In this document: piece by piece, positions 46,983-57,484 of the stretch
Layout of the letters: each line of letters starts with the position of its first letter
Position numbering within the stretch: position 1 is the first letter of the stretch
Assembly (NCBI RefSeq): GCF_003697915.1
Contig: NZ_RCVN01000007.1
Coordinates: 124,001-188,000 of the forward strand
Direction of reading: 5' to 3'
DNA: 64,000 nt
DNA from: Staphylococcus pseudoxylosus
Lineage (GTDB): Bacteria; Bacillota; Bacilli; Staphylococcales; Staphylococcaceae
Notes under the pieces: model-generated
Database searches by the model: none
The model's input: the letters and a program-made list of their open reading frames with translations, nothing else
What the model was told of the DNA's origin: nothing
Translations under genes and position numbers: made by a program

Positions 46983-47711
46983 TTATGGTTTATTTGTGGT
47001 ATGAAGTCCACATTCTGTTTTAGTCGAATTACTCCATCTACCTGCTCTTGAATCTCCTGAGCCTGAAACCGCTGCTGTACACGGGATACAACCAATACTC
47101 GGATAATTAAAATCATGTAATTCGTTATAATGTAAATCATATTTTTTGATATATGCCCATACATCATCCCATGTCCAATGGATCAGTGGACACACTTTAA
47201 CAGACTTAAATCGCTCATCCTTATTAATAAAATTAGTAGACTGACGACTTGGTGATTGCTCTCTTCTTAATCCTGAAACCCAAGCTGTCGCACCAGACAA
47301 CACTTCTTCTAGTGGTTTAATTTTACGAATGTAACAACATTGATTTGGATCGTTCTTCCAGAGTGCTGGATTAAATTGATCAGCCTGTTCTTCTAAAGTA
47401 AGGTCTGGCTGTTTAAGTTTTATATTCAATTCTGGATAACGTGCTTTCACACGGTCTATTAAATCATATGTTTCTTGGAAATGAAGGTTTGTATCTAAGA
47501 ATACAATTTCAGCATCTTTTTTTACGCTGTAAATTAGATCAATTAAAATCATACCTTCAGCACCAAAGCTACATGAATATATAATAGAATCGCCATATGT
47601 TTCGTATGCCCATGAAATTACTTCACGAGCGCCTTTTGTTTCATCTGTGATATCTAATGTATCAAAAGCGTTTGGCTTAAAGTTCTCATACGTAATTTTT
47701 GCTTCTGACAT
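46983..47711 (-). CDS. cysH: phosphoadenylyl/adenylyl-sulfate reductase
   Basis: It reduces activated sulfate to sulfite. The 242-residue protein has the PP-loop-like YSCSFGAEGMILIDL segment, CC at 125-126, CIPC at 208-211 and catalytic Cys234 in the ECGLH tail. The CC plus CxxC set binds a [4Fe-4S] cluster and marks the APS-reducing branch (B. subtilis CysH accepts both APS and PAPS), unlike the E. coli PAPS enzyme. First gene of the operon; AAAAGGGG precedes its ATG. Confidence 0.92.
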   Translation of the reverse strand: MSEAKITYENFKPNAFDTLDITDETKGAREVISWAYETYGDSIIYSCSFGAEGMILIDLIYSVKKDAEIVFLDTNLHFQETYDLIDRVKARYPELNIKLKQPDLTLEEQADQFNPALWKNDPNQCCYIRKIKPLEEVLSGATAWVSGLRREQSPSRQSTNFINKDERFKSVKVCPLIHWTWDDVWAYIKKYDLHYNELHDFNYPSIGCIPCTAAVSGSGDSRAGRWSNSTKTECGLHTTNKP

Positions 47712-47778
47712 GAATGGGTCATCCCCTTTTCTTTTAATGTGCTTTGATTAAAAGTTCACGTTATATTTATTTTTTTAG

Positions 47779-47796
47779 AATTATTCGAAAATAATT
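47779..47796. promoter_or_regulatory. dyad upstream of the cys operon
   Basis: AATTATT (47779-47785) and AATAATT (47790-47796) form a perfect seven-base inverted repeat with a four-base spacer. The binding protein is not identified. Confidence 0.35.
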
Positions 47797-48044
47797 ATGT
47801 TAAACACTTTACTCACTGAATTTTTTTATGTCAAGTTCACCTTTTAATAATTAAAATTGTTAAACTTCTGCTAATTTCATTCAATGAAAGCGCTACAAAC
47901 GCTTATTTAAAACGTTTTTTAATAATCATTTTAAAAAAACAATTATAATAATCTAATGATTACAATATCGCTCAAATATGCGTTTTTATAGCATTTCTAT
48001 ATTTTTTGAAAAATTTTTAAATTTTTATAATAATTCTAATTTAA

Positions 48045-48087
48045 AAGCAAAAAATACCAACAAACGTTTAAATGTTTGTTGGTATTT
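48045..48087 (-). terminator. hmp terminator
   Basis: Fourteen-base-pair stem (48052-48065 with 48072-48085) followed on the minus strand by a T run. Confidence 0.85.
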
Positions 48088-48117
48088 AGTAATTTTTTTA
48101 TTTTATATACAAACTTG

Positions 48118-49263
48118 TTAGACCGAAAAGCTTAGTCTCGGTATAAATGTTTCAAAATGAACATGATCCATCGAAATATTCAGCGACTGTAATTCAGCGA
48201 TCATCGCTTTCAAGAATGAATTACCTCCACATACGTATACCTCAGTATTTTCGTCTACATACTGACTCAATTGTTCTGTCTCAATAAAGCCATCACTATC
48301 ACGGAAATGCTTAACAAAAGAAGCATTTTCTGATTCCTCAGTAATTTGATTTAATTTTTCTTCAAAAGCGACATTTTCTACATTTGATGTTGATTGTAAA
48401 AATATTGCAGGCGTCCCAGCTTTAACTGCTTCATCATACATGGAAACAAGTGGTGTAACTCCTACACCAGAACCTAAAAACAGTTGCTTATTTGATTTAT
48501 TTTCTAATCTAAAACCACCAACAGGGGCAGATAAAGTTAATGTATCTCCAACAGCCACTTCATCGTGTAAAATCGTTGATACTTCACCTTCATGTGTTTC
48601 AGTCACATCTCTTCTCACACCAAAAGTTAAGAAATTAGTGTCACCATCAACGATAGAATAATGTCTTTTAGCTTGATATGGTAATTTATCGCTAGAAATA
48701 TCTACAGTGATGTACTGTCCAGGTATAAATTGGCTCAAATCTATGTCGTCAGATTTAACAGTAAATGATTTAATTAACTCTGTTTCTTTCGTAATTTGTG
48801 TAACTTCAAACGGTTTAAAACCTTCCCATGTCATTTGGTTATATACTTCTTTTTCTAAACCAATAAATGCATCAGCAATTTCATCATATGCTTTCACCCA
48901 TGCTTGAATAATTGGATCTTCATCTTTCAATCCAGTTACTTCTTCAATAGCCCAAATTAAATTTTCACCGACAATTGGATAATGTTCAGGTTTAACTTGT
49001 AATGCACAATGTTTATACACGACTGGCATAATTGCTGGAACAATTGGCGTTAAATCTTCAATGTTGTCTGCTGCAGCAACTACAGCCATTGCTAAAGCTG
49101 AAGATTGTAGTCCTCTTTTTTGATTCGTTTGATTAAATACATTTTTCAATTCTGGGTGTTCCTCAAATAATCTTTTATAAAAAACTGCAGTAATATCTTG
49201 CCCTTTTTCTTTAAGTAATGGCACGGTTTCCTTGATTGTTTGAATTTCTGTCTCGTTTAACAT
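48118..49263 (-). CDS. hmp: flavohemoprotein (nitric oxide dioxygenase)
   Basis: It converts NO and O2 to nitrate with NADPH or NADH. The 381-residue protein has an N-terminal globin domain (VYKHCALQVKPEHYPIVGENL holds the proximal heme His), then an FAD domain with YQAKRHYSIVDG and an NAD domain with LGSGVGVTPLVSM and CGGNSFLKAM. ATG 49263 has GGAGGGG upstream; the open frame before it is not used. Its adjacency to the sulfur cluster may be incidental. Confidence 0.93.
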   Translation of the reverse strand: MLNETEIQTIKETVPLLKEKGQDITAVFYKRLFEEHPELKNVFNQTNQKRGLQSSALAMAVVAAADNIEDLTPIVPAIMPVVYKHCALQVKPEHYPIVGENLIWAIEEVTGLKDEDPIIQAWVKAYDEIADAFIGLEKEVYNQMTWEGFKPFEVTQITKETELIKSFTVKSDDIDLSQFIPGQYITVDISSDKLPYQAKRHYSIVDGDTNFLTFGVRRDVTETHEGEVSTILHDEVAVGDTLTLSAPVGGFRLENKSNKQLFLGSGVGVTPLVSMYDEAVKAGTPAIFLQSTSNVENVAFEEKLNQITEESENASFVKHFRDSDGFIETEQLSQYVDENTEVYVCGGNSFLKAMIAELQSLNISMDHVHFETFIPRLSFSV

Positions 49264-49683
49264 TTGACCCCTCCTATTTAGTTTTATATTCCCATTATTA
49301 TCTAACGTTAAATGACTCTTCAATATTATAAAATTAAATTCACAGAATCATCACATGCTATATTCATAAATCTGTAAATTTTTTATTTTTAATTAATTTA
49401 TCAAAATGAAAACGATTATAATATTTAATTATTTTTTATTAACACAATATGAAATTTTAATAATCCTAAATCCAATTAAGCTTATAATTTTAAAGGGTAT
49501 AGTTGATGAAATTAATGAAAACTAACTGGCAACTCATAATCATCATATTATCTATAAATGTCATGTTTAAAATTGTGTTTCTGAAAATGGAAAAGGACAG
49601 AAACCATATACTTCTAACATGATTTCCACCTCAGGTCCTAAGGGCAAATTCAATATTTATACTCTGCATATCTGGTATAATCA
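49264..49683. other. 420-base gap between hmp and parB
   Basis: AT-rich and otherwise plain. It contains a possible 38-codon reading frame at 49506-49622. I see no convincing parB terminator. Confidence 0.4.
49506..49622 (+). CDS. possible 38-residue membrane peptide
   Basis: ATG with AAAGGG a little upstream opens a short frame with one hydrophobic helix (WQLIIIILSINVMFKIVFL) and a basic, polar tail ending HILLT. It is too short to judge from composition. No family is recognised and no terminator follows. It could be a chance frame. Confidence 0.25.
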   Translation: MKLMKTNWQLIIIILSINVMFKIVFLKMEKDRNHILLT

Positions 49684-50580
49684 TTAGTCATTATTGTATT
49701 TGTCATTCAATTGATGTATTAAACGTTTAAATTCTGCTTCAGATTTAAATTCAAAAGTAATTTGACCTTTAGTCTTGTTTGTAGATATCGCTACATTTGA
49801 CCCGTACTGCTCTTTTAGTTGTCGCTCTTGTTGGCGAATAAATTTTGGTTTAGTAGCCTTCGAGCTTTCAGTTTCTTGCTCTTTTTTGTCGCTGAAATGT
49901 GTAGTTACATATTCCTCTAACTCTCTTACACTCCAAGACTCTTGGTGAGCTTTCTTAGCAATTCGTTGCATTTTTTGAGTATCTTTGACAATCAATAAAG
50001 TGCGTCCATGTGCACCAGATAGCGAACCATTTTTCACCATATTAGAAACTGATTTAGGCAAGTGTAACAAGCGCAACATATTTGCGATATAAGGTCTTGA
50101 TTTACTTAGACGCTGTGCAACGGCTTGTTGTGTTAGGTTTAAATCATCCATTAGTTTACGGTAACTTTCTGCTTCTTCAATTGCATTTAAATCTTCACGC
50201 TGTAAATTTTCTATAATAGCTAGTTCCATCATATCTTCGTCTGTTAGTGATTTTACGATTGCAGGAACTTCTTTTAAACCCGCAATACTAGCAGCTCTGA
50301 AACGTCTTTCACCTACAACAATATGATAACCGGCAATTGTTTTTCTTAACACGATTGGTTGAAGGATACCATGTAATTTAATGGATTCAGCAAGATCTTT
50401 TAAACGTTCCTCGTCAAATGTTTTACGCGGTTGATATGGATTAGCTTTAATATCTTGAATTTTTATATTTTGAACTTGGGCATCTGCTTCTAAAGTTAGC
50501 CTTTGGTCTTGTTCATTTTCGATTTTCAAACACCTACTTCCTTTGTCATCATCAAAAAAATGATTCATGTGCTCATACAC
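49684..50580 (-). CDS. parB: ParB/Spo0J-family chromosome partitioning protein
   Basis: A 298-residue CTP-dependent DNA clamp that loads at parS sites. IKANPYQPRKTFDEERLKDLAESI leads to the CTP-binding patch GERRFRA at residues 90-96. LTQQAVAQRLSKSRPYIANMLRL is the parS-reading helix-turn-helix, and a basic linker precedes the dimer domain. It reads from GTG at 50580, with ATG at 50568 as an alternative. It diverges from the methionine operon, as in other staphylococci. Confidence 0.9.
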   Translation of the reverse strand: MYEHMNHFFDDDKGSRCLKIENEQDQRLTLEADAQVQNIKIQDIKANPYQPRKTFDEERLKDLAESIKLHGILQPIVLRKTIAGYHIVVGERRFRAASIAGLKEVPAIVKSLTDEDMMELAIIENLQREDLNAIEEAESYRKLMDDLNLTQQAVAQRLSKSRPYIANMLRLLHLPKSVSNMVKNGSLSGAHGRTLLIVKDTQKMQRIAKKAHQESWSVRELEEYVTTHFSDKKEQETESSKATKPKFIRQQERQLKEQYGSNVAISTNKTKGQITFEFKSEAEFKRLIHQLNDKYNND

Positions 50581-50655
50581 TAATTATATCATCACTACAA
50601 CACCATAAAATACAGACAGCAATATTTATTTTAATCTAAATTTTCAGAAAAGTTG

Positions 50656-50684
50656 TTGACAAATGTAATTTTAATGTGTAATCT
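50656..50684 (+). promoter_or_regulatory. promoter of the methionine operon
   Basis: TTGACA (50656-50661) and TAATCT (50679-50684) at 17 bases. Transcription would start near 50691, at the beginning of the T-box leader. Confidence 0.75.
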
Positions 50685-50690
50685 TGGGTA

Positions 50691-51128
50691 TATCAAATTC
50701 GTAAATGACATATTTCACACACAGTAACAAGGAAAGTAAAACTTACACTACTGACACAGAGAGTCTTTGATACGCTGAAAGAAGACACGGAAAGAAAGTT
50801 TGAAAATGGCCTTTGAGTGTTGATGCCAATATGAGGTATCAACGGGATCGCCCGTTATAGCGATACAGTATTAACATTTTGTTAAATGGCGTACTGGATT
50901 TTTCCACACGTCGTATATTTCGTTAATACTCATTTTATTCCAACATAAGATGGGTTTTTATTGAAAGTACGATGTCATGATTCAGACAACGCCAATCATT
51001 CAACAATTTGGCGTACTGGATAAGGTTACTTTAGTGATAAAGTAGCAAACAAAGGTGGTACCGCGAGCTAAGCTTTCGTCCTTTACATCCGAATGATTCG
51101 GGTTTAAAGGACGGAAGCTTTTTTTATT
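50691..51128 (+). promoter_or_regulatory. methionine T-box leader (riboswitch)
   Basis: A roughly 440-base leader that senses uncharged tRNA and allows read-through into met genes. The T-box antiterminator bulge AAGGTGGTACCGCG is at 51052-51065, an AGAGAGTC-type stem I motif is near 50758, and the classic terminator lies at 51069-51127. The downstream genes make methionine, so the tRNA is presumably tRNA-Met. The leader length matches the unusually long staphylococcal met leader. The segment GGCGTACTGGAT occurs twice (50888-50899 and 51010-51021). Confidence 0.93.
51069..51127 (+). terminator. T-box terminator
   Basis: Sixteen-base-pair stem (51070-51085 with about 51104-51120) ending in a long T run. 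It overlaps the antiterminator choice of the T-box. Confidence 0.88.
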
Positions 51129-51149
51129 TTAACAAGGAGGTTAACAATT

Positions 51150-52253
51150 ATGAAAAATACTGAATTCGCACAGATTGCACTTTCTCAAGATCATACAGGT
51201 GCAATCGCCAATCCAATATACTTATCTACAGCCTATCAACACCCCAAGCTCGGGGCGTCAACAGGATATGACTATACAAGAACTAAAAATCCTACACGTT
51301 CCGCATTTGAAGAAGCATTTGCAAAACTTGAAAGAGGTACTGCTTCATTTGCAACATCCAGTGGTATGTCTGCCATACAATTAATTTGTAACTTATTCAA
51401 ATCTGGCGATGAAATTTTAGTTTCTTTCGACTTATATGGTGGTACTTTTAGACTTTTTGATTTTTATGAGCAGCAATACGGTATACATTTCAAATATGTT
51501 GACTTTCTAAATTATGAAGAAGTAGAGCAAAGTATTACAGAAAACACAAAAGCACTTTTTATCGAACCGATTTCTAATCCGCAAATGATAGAAGTTGATA
51601 TTGACCCATATTACATTTTAAGTAAAAAATTCAATCTACTATCTATCATAGATAACACGTTTTTAACACCATATCTTTCAACACCACTTGAAGAAGGTGC
51701 AGATATTGTTTTACATTCGGCAACAAAATATATCGGAGGCCATAACGATGTACTCGCAGGCGTCGTAACTGTAAAAGATGAACAACTTGCGGAACAACTA
51801 GGACAATTACACAACATGATAGGCGCAACGCTATCACCTTTCGATAGTTATCTATTACAGCGTGGGTTAAAAACGCTACATTTAAGAATGGATCGTTCTG
51901 AATATAATGCTAAATTACTTGCCGAACGATGTAATCAGTTAGAAGCCATTGACCAAGTACTCTACAGTGGACGTACTGGTATGTTGAGTTTAAGACTGAA
52001 TAAAGATTATATAGCTGATAAATTTTTAGAACACTTAGAGGTTTGTATTTTCGCTGAAAGCTTAGGTGGTACTGAAACATTTATTACTTTCCCATATACG
52101 CAAACACATGTGGATATGCCAGATGAAGAAAAAGATAAGCGCGGTATAGACGAATATCTATTAAGATTATCCATTGGCATTGAGAACTATGAAGATATCG
52201 AACAAGATATTATTCAAGCATTAGAAAAATCTAAACAAGGAGTGATTTTATGA
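51150..52253 (+). CDS. metI: cystathionine gamma-synthase/O-acetylhomoserine sulfhydrylase
   Basis: A 367-residue PLP enzyme of the Cys/Met metabolism family that joins activated homoserine with cysteine or sulfide. YDYTRTKNPTR, GTASFATSSGMSAIQL, FIEPISNPQM and the PLP lysine in LHSATKYIGGHNDV are present. AAGGAGG precedes the ATG. It is first behind the T-box; its stop overlaps metC by four bases. Confidence 0.93.
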   Translation: MKNTEFAQIALSQDHTGAIANPIYLSTAYQHPKLGASTGYDYTRTKNPTRSAFEEAFAKLERGTASFATSSGMSAIQLICNLFKSGDEILVSFDLYGGTFRLFDFYEQQYGIHFKYVDFLNYEEVEQSITENTKALFIEPISNPQMIEVDIDPYYILSKKFNLLSIIDNTFLTPYLSTPLEEGADIVLHSATKYIGGHNDVLAGVVTVKDEQLAEQLGQLHNMIGATLSPFDSYLLQRGLKTLHLRMDRSEYNAKLLAERCNQLEAIDQVLYSGRTGMLSLRLNKDYIADKFLEHLEVCIFAESLGGTETFITFPYTQTHVDMPDEEKDKRGIDEYLLRLSIGIENYEDIEQDIIQALEKSKQGVIL

Positions 52254-53425
52254 GTTTATCAAAAGAAACAGAAGTAATATTCGATGCACATAGAGGGATT
52301 GATTATAATTCAGCAAATCCTCCTTTATACGATTCTTCAACATTTCATCAACAAGTTCTAGGTGGCGACGCACAATATGACTATGCTAGAAGTGGCAATC
52401 CAAACCGCGCCCTTTTAGAAGAAAAGCTAGCTAAGCTGGAAGGTGGTAGTCACGCCTTTGCATACGCATCTGGTATTGCAGCAATTTCAGCAGTGTTACT
52501 CACATTAAACGCTGGTGATCATGTCATTCTACCGGATGATGTATATGGTGGTACATTTAGATTGACTGAGCAAATATTAACACGTTTTAACATTGAATTT
52601 TCAACTGTAGATACAACTCACTTAAAAGAAATTGAAAATGCGATTCAAGACAATACGCAATTAATATATATTGAAACACCATCGAATCCGTTATTTAAAA
52701 TTACAGATATTCGAGGCGCAGCAGATATCGCCAGAGACAACAATCTCTTACTCGCTGTAGACAATACCTTTATGACGCCACTTGGACAATCACCATTAGC
52801 ACTCGGTGCAGATGTTGTTGTACATAGTGCCACTAAATTCCTAGGCGGCCACAGTGATATTATTGCTGGCGTAGCAGTTACCAGCAATCAAGCACTCGCT
52901 GATGCACTTTACTTATTGCAAAATGGCACTGGTAATGCGTTATCTGCACAAGATAGTTGGACATTGGCTAAACATTTAAAAACTTTACCTGTACGCTTTC
53001 AACAATCTGTTGAAAATACCAAACAAATCTATGACTTCTTAGCACAATGTGAGGAAATCTCAGAAGTCTATTACCCAGGAAATAGCGATCTACACTTGTC
53101 TCAATCCCGTCATGGTGGCGCTGTATTAGGTTTTAGATTGAAAGATGAGACAAAAGCACAAGCATTTGTCGATGCCTTATCATTACCCTTAGTTTCAGTA
53201 AGTTTAGGGGGCGTTGAAACAATCCTTTCTCATCCAGCTACGATGTCACATGCAGCTGTACCTAAAGCAGTACGCGAAGAACGTAATATCACGTTTGGGT
53301 TGTTTAGATTGAGTGTCGGATTAGAATCAGCCGACGAATTGATTTCAGATTTAAATTACGCATTTAAGGAGGCTTTCAATGAGTCAACTACTCGACAAAC
53401 TAAAATCCAACATATTAGTAGCTGA
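52250..53425 (+). CDS. metC: cystathionine beta-lyase
   Basis: It splits cystathionine into homocysteine, pyruvate and ammonia. The 391-residue PLP enzyme has YDYARSGNPNR, GGSHAFAYASGIAAI, YIETPSNP and PLP lysine in VVHSATKFLGGHSD. Its C-terminus overlaps the start of the next gene by 47 bases, a longer overlap than elsewhere in the operon. Confidence 0.92.
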   Translation: MSLSKETEVIFDAHRGIDYNSANPPLYDSSTFHQQVLGGDAQYDYARSGNPNRALLEEKLAKLEGGSHAFAYASGIAAISAVLLTLNAGDHVILPDDVYGGTFRLTEQILTRFNIEFSTVDTTHLKEIENAIQDNTQLIYIETPSNPLFKITDIRGAADIARDNNLLLAVDNTFMTPLGQSPLALGADVVVHSATKFLGGHSDIIAGVAVTSNQALADALYLLQNGTGNALSAQDSWTLAKHLKTLPVRFQQSVENTKQIYDFLAQCEEISEVYYPGNSDLHLSQSRHGGAVLGFRLKDETKAQAFVDALSLPLVSVSLGGVETILSHPATMSHAAVPKAVREERNITFGLFRLSVGLESADELISDLNYAFKEAFNESTTRQTKIQHISS

Positions 53426-55220
53426 TGGCGCTATCGGGACAATCCTTTACTCTGAAGGTCTTGACACTTGCCCTGAAGCATATAACTTAAATCATCCCGA
53501 CAAAGTTGAACGCATTCACCGCACCTATATTGAAGCTGGTGCAGATATTATTCAAACCAATACGTATGGCGCAAATTTTGAAAAATTAAAAGTTTTTGGT
53601 TTAGAACATAGAGTGAAAGACATTCACCAAGCAGCAGTACAAATTGCCAAAAAAGCAGCAAATGACGATACTTTTATCTTGGGGACTGTAGGTGGTTTTA
53701 GAGGTATTAAACAAGAAGACTTAGAGTTATCTTCTATTCAATATCACACTGAAATCCAAGTAGAAACCCTAGTTAATGCAGGTGTAGATGGCATTCTCTT
53801 TGAAACCTATTATGATTTGCAAGAACTCACCAATATTATTGAAGCTACAAAACGTAAATACGATATTCCAATTATCGCTCAATTGACTGCCTTAAATACA
53901 AATTATTTAAGAGATGGTACTGAAATCAATCACGCACTACACCAAGTAACTGCAAGTGGTGCAGATATTGTCGGATTAAACTGTCACCATGGACCACATC
54001 ATATGCAGCAATCCTTTTCACACATCGAATTACCAGAAGGTGCATATTTATCTTGCTACCCAAATGCAAGCTTGCTAGATATTGAAAATAGCCAATTTAA
54101 ATATAGTGATAATGCATCTTATTTCGGCAAGGTGGCAGAACAATTGATTAATGAAGGTGTCAGACTCATTGGTGGTTGTTGTGGCACAACACCTGAACAT
54201 ATTCAATATATTAAATCATCCGTAGCTGGTTTAAACCCTGTTACTAAAAAAGATGTTATACCGATTACAAAATATATCAATAACACAGAAAAAGAACCTA
54301 AAAAACAAAACCTTAAGTCAAAAGTTGAAAATCGCCCTACCATCATCGTGGAGTTGGATACGCCGAAGCACCTTGACACAGAAACATTTTTCAGAAATAT
54401 CAAAAAACTTGATGATGCAAAGATTGACGCCGTCACTTTAGCTGATAATTCGTTGGCAACGGTACGCATTAGCAATGTTGCTGCTGCAAGCATTATTAAA
54501 CAGCGTTATGATATCGAACCATTGGTGCATATCACTTGTCGTGACCGCAATCTCATCGGATTGCAGTCACATCTATTAGGATTGTCATTACTAGATATCA
54601 ACGAAATTTTAACCATTACTGGTGACCCTTCAAAGATTGGCCATTTACCAGGGGCAACCAATGTCTATGATGTGAATTCTAAAGGGCTAACCGAAATTGC
54701 CTTACGTTTTAATCAAGGTATTAACACTGATGGTGATGCGCTGAAGACAAAGACAAACTTCAACATCGCAGGTGCTTTTGATCCAAACGTAAGAAAGTTA
54801 GACGGTGCAGTTAGACGCTTAGAGAAAAAGTTAGAGAGTGGCATGCACTACTTTATAACACAGCCAGTCTATAGCAAAGAAAAAATCAAAGAAGTTTATG
54901 AAGCGACGAAGCACTTAGACGTCCCTTTCTTTATAGGTATAATGCCTGTTACAAGTTATAACAACGCATTATTCTTACACAACGAAGTACCTGGCATTAA
55001 ATTATCAGAAGACATATTAGAACAATTTGAAGCAGTCAAAGATGATAAAGCCAAAACAAAGGCTTTAAGTCTGAAACTTTCAAAGGATTTGATTGACACG
55101 GTACACGAGTATTTCAATGGCTTGTATTTAATTACACCATTCCAAAAAGTCGATTACACATTAGAACTTGCAAACTATTCAAAAACAATTACTTCAACTA
55201 AACAGGAGGCAATATTATGA
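53379..55220 (+). CDS. metF: fused homocysteine S-methyltransferase and methylenetetrahydrofolate reductase
   Basis: A 613-residue bifunctional protein. Residues 1-290 form a homocysteine methyltransferase domain with zinc cysteines in GLNCHH and [10 protein letters not shown]. Residues about 320-600 are a MetF-type reductase ([24 protein letters not shown] and [11 protein letters not shown]). It makes 5-methyl-tetrahydrofolate and may pass the methyl group to homocysteine. TTAAGGAGG is located inside metC just before its ATG. Confidence 0.93.
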   Translation: MSQLLDKLKSNILVADGAIGTILYSEGLDTCPEAYNLNHPDKVERIHRTYIEAGADIIQTNTYGANFEKLKVFGLEHRVKDIHQAAVQIAKKAANDDTFILGTVGGFRGIKQEDLELSSIQYHTEIQVETLVNAGVDGILFETYYDLQELTNIIEATKRKYDIPIIAQLTALNTNYLRDGTEINHALHQVTASGADIVGLNCHHGPHHMQQSFSHIELPEGAYLSCYPNASLLDIENSQFKYSDNASYFGKVAEQLINEGVRLIGGCCGTTPEHIQYIKSSVAGLNPVTKKDVIPITKYINNTEKEPKKQNLKSKVENRPTIIVELDTPKHLDTETFFRNIKKLDDAKIDAVTLADNSLATVRISNVAAASIIKQRYDIEPLVHITCRDRNLIGLQSHLLGLSLLDINEILTITGDPSKIGHLPGATNVYDVNSKGLTEIALRFNQGINTDGDALKTKTNFNIAGAFDPNVRKLDGAVRRLEKKLESGMHYFITQPVYSKEKIKEVYEATKHLDVPFFIGIMPVTSYNNALFLHNEVPGIKLSEDILEQFEAVKDDKAKTKALSLKLSKDLIDTVHEYFNGLYLITPFQKVDYTLELANYSKTITSTKQEAIL

Positions 55221-57460
55221 CAATTAAAACATCAAATTTAGGTTTTCCAAGGTTAGGTAGAAAAAGAGAATGGAAGAAAGCAATCGAAGGATACTGGTCA
55301 AATAAATATGATTTAGAAACGCTTCACCAACAATTAACAGATTTACACAAAGAGAACTTATTACTCCAAAAAAATTACAATTTATCTAGTATTCCAGTTG
55401 GAGATTTCTCACTATATGACCATATTCTTGATACATCGTTACTCTTTAATATCATCCCTGAACGCTTTCAAGGTAAAGACGTAGATGATGATTTATTATT
55501 CGATATTGCCAGAGGTAATAAAGAACATGTTGCGAGTGCATTAATCAAATGGTTCAACACAAACTATCACTATATCGTTCCAGAATGGGATCATGCTGAA
55601 CCTAAATTAAATAAAAACGTGTTACTTGATCGTTTTAACTATGCACAATCACTTAATGTAACTGCGCACCCAGTTATTGTAGGACCAATTACATTTGTTA
55701 AATTATCTAAAGGTGGCACGCAGTCATTTGAAGAAAAAGTAAATACACTTTTACCATTATATAAAGAAGTTCTACAATCGTTAGTGGACGCTGGTGCTGA
55801 ATATATTCAAATAGATGAGCCTGCATTAGTTACTGACGATAGCTCGGAATATGAAACTATCACACAAGCCGCATATGATTATTTCGCTGATACTGGTTTA
55901 GGTGAACACTTAGTAATACAAACTTATTTCGAACGTGTTAACTTAAAATTCTTAAACGGTCTCCCTGTTAAAGGATTAGGTTTAGATTTCGTACATGACA
56001 ATGGATTTAATCTACAACAAATTGAAGCAGGAGATTTAGACAACTCTAAAACACTTTACGCAGGCATTATCGATGGCCGTAACGTTTGGGCTGCTGATAT
56101 CGAAGCTAAAAAAGAACTAATTGAAACGCTACAAACATATTCAAACGACCTTGTCATCCAACCTTCATCTTCACTATTACACGTTCCTGTGTCACTGGAT
56201 GATGAAACACTAGATACTTCAATTGCTGAAGGTTTGAGCTTCGCTACCGAAAAATTAGATGAATTAGATGCACTCAGACGCTTATTCAATGATAGCGATG
56301 ATTCAAAATATAATGAGTTGAAGGCACGTTATGAACGTTTCCAAAACCAATCATTTAAAAATCTTGAATACGATTTCGATAGTGTACGTACTTCAAGACA
56401 ATCTGCTTTTAAAGAGCGTAAAAAAGCTCAAGACGCACGACTAAATTTACCAGATTTACCAACAACGACTATTGGTTCTTTCCCACAATCCCAAGAGGTT
56501 CGTAAGTATCGCGCAGATTGGAAAAACAGTCGTATCACAGATGCAGCATATAAAGATTTCTTAAAAAATGAGATTGCTCGTTGGATTAAAATTCAAGAAG
56601 ACATTGGTCTAGATGTACTTGTACATGGTGAATTTGAACGTAATGATATGGTAGAATTCTTTGGTGAAAAACTACAAGGTTTCTTAGTAACGAAATACGG
56701 TTGGGTACAATCATACGGTTCACGTGCGGTTAAGCCACCAGTTATTTATGGAGACGTAAAATGGACAGAACCACTTACGGTCAAAGAAACACTATATGCG
56801 CAAAGTTTAACAGACAAACCAGTTAAAGGTATGTTAACTGGCCCTGTCACTATTTTAAACTGGTCATTTGAACGTGTTGATTTGCCACGTGAAGAAGTTC
56901 AAGATCAAATCGCATTAGCAATTAATGAAGAAGTATTAGCGCTTGAGAATGAAGGTATTCAAATCATCCAAGTTGATGAACCCGCTTTAAGAGAAGGCTT
57001 GCCGCTTCGTTCAGAGTATCATGCAGACTATTTAGATAAAGCAGTTCGTTCATTCAAACTGTCAACATCTTCAGTCGCTGATGAGACACAAATTCATACA
57101 CATATGTGTTATTCTCAGTTTGGTCAAATCATTCATGCAATTTACGACTTAGACGCAGATGTGATTTCCATTGAAACATCACGTAGTCATGGTGATTTAA
57201 TTCAAGACTTTGAAGACATCACATACGATTTAGGTATCGGTTTAGGCGTATATGATATTCATAGTCCACGTATTCCAACTGAATCAGAAATTACAGAAGC
57301 AATTAACCGTGCTTTACAAGAAATTGATCGTTCACTGTTCTGGGTAAACCCTGACTGTGGTTTGAAAACACGTAAAGAAGATGAAGTTAAAGAAGCACTT
57401 AGCGTGTTAGTAAATTCCGTTGATAAATTACGTAAATCAACAAATACTGCAACTGTTTAA
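55217..57460 (+). CDS. metE: cobalamin-independent methionine synthase
   Basis: It methylates homocysteine using 5-methyl-tetrahydrofolate polyglutamate, the last step to methionine. The 747-residue protein has two barrel domains. The C-terminal half holds [25 protein letters not shown], and the zinc ligands in [10 protein letters not shown] and NPDCGLKTR. It overlaps metF by four bases (ATGA). Confidence 0.95.
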   Translation: MTIKTSNLGFPRLGRKREWKKAIEGYWSNKYDLETLHQQLTDLHKENLLLQKNYNLSSIPVGDFSLYDHILDTSLLFNIIPERFQGKDVDDDLLFDIARGNKEHVASALIKWFNTNYHYIVPEWDHAEPKLNKNVLLDRFNYAQSLNVTAHPVIVGPITFVKLSKGGTQSFEEKVNTLLPLYKEVLQSLVDAGAEYIQIDEPALVTDDSSEYETITQAAYDYFADTGLGEHLVIQTYFERVNLKFLNGLPVKGLGLDFVHDNGFNLQQIEAGDLDNSKTLYAGIIDGRNVWAADIEAKKELIETLQTYSNDLVIQPSSSLLHVPVSLDDETLDTSIAEGLSFATEKLDELDALRRLFNDSDDSKYNELKARYERFQNQSFKNLEYDFDSVRTSRQSAFKERKKAQDARLNLPDLPTTTIGSFPQSQEVRKYRADWKNSRITDAAYKDFLKNEIARWIKIQEDIGLDVLVHGEFERNDMVEFFGEKLQGFLVTKYGWVQSYGSRAVKPPVIYGDVKWTEPLTVKETLYAQSLTDKPVKGMLTGPVTILNWSFERVDLPREEVQDQIALAINEEVLALENEGIQIIQVDEPALREGLPLRSEYHADYLDKAVRSFKLSTSSVADETQIHTHMCYSQFGQIIHAIYDLDADVISIETSRSHGDLIQDFEDITYDLGIGLGVYDIHSPRIPTESEITEAINRALQEIDRSLFWVNPDCGLKTRKEDEVKEALSVLVNSVDKLRKSTNTATV

Positions 57461-57484
57461 TTACCAATCTTGTAGGTGATACCA

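Larger units (their letters stand above)
47712..48117. other. 406-base gap upstream of cysH
   Basis: It contains a perfect AATTATT-cgaa-AATAATT dyad (47779-47796) about 70-85 bases before cysH, a candidate operator, and the hmp terminator at 48052-48087. The rest is AT-rich and featureless. In staphylococci cys genes answer to CymR; I could not confirm a CymR site here. Confidence 0.45.

Noticed and set aside
47884..47896. TGAAAGCGCTACA as a CcpA site upstream of cysH
   Set aside because: It misses two consensus positions, lies about 180 bases upstream and has no functional link to sulfate genes.
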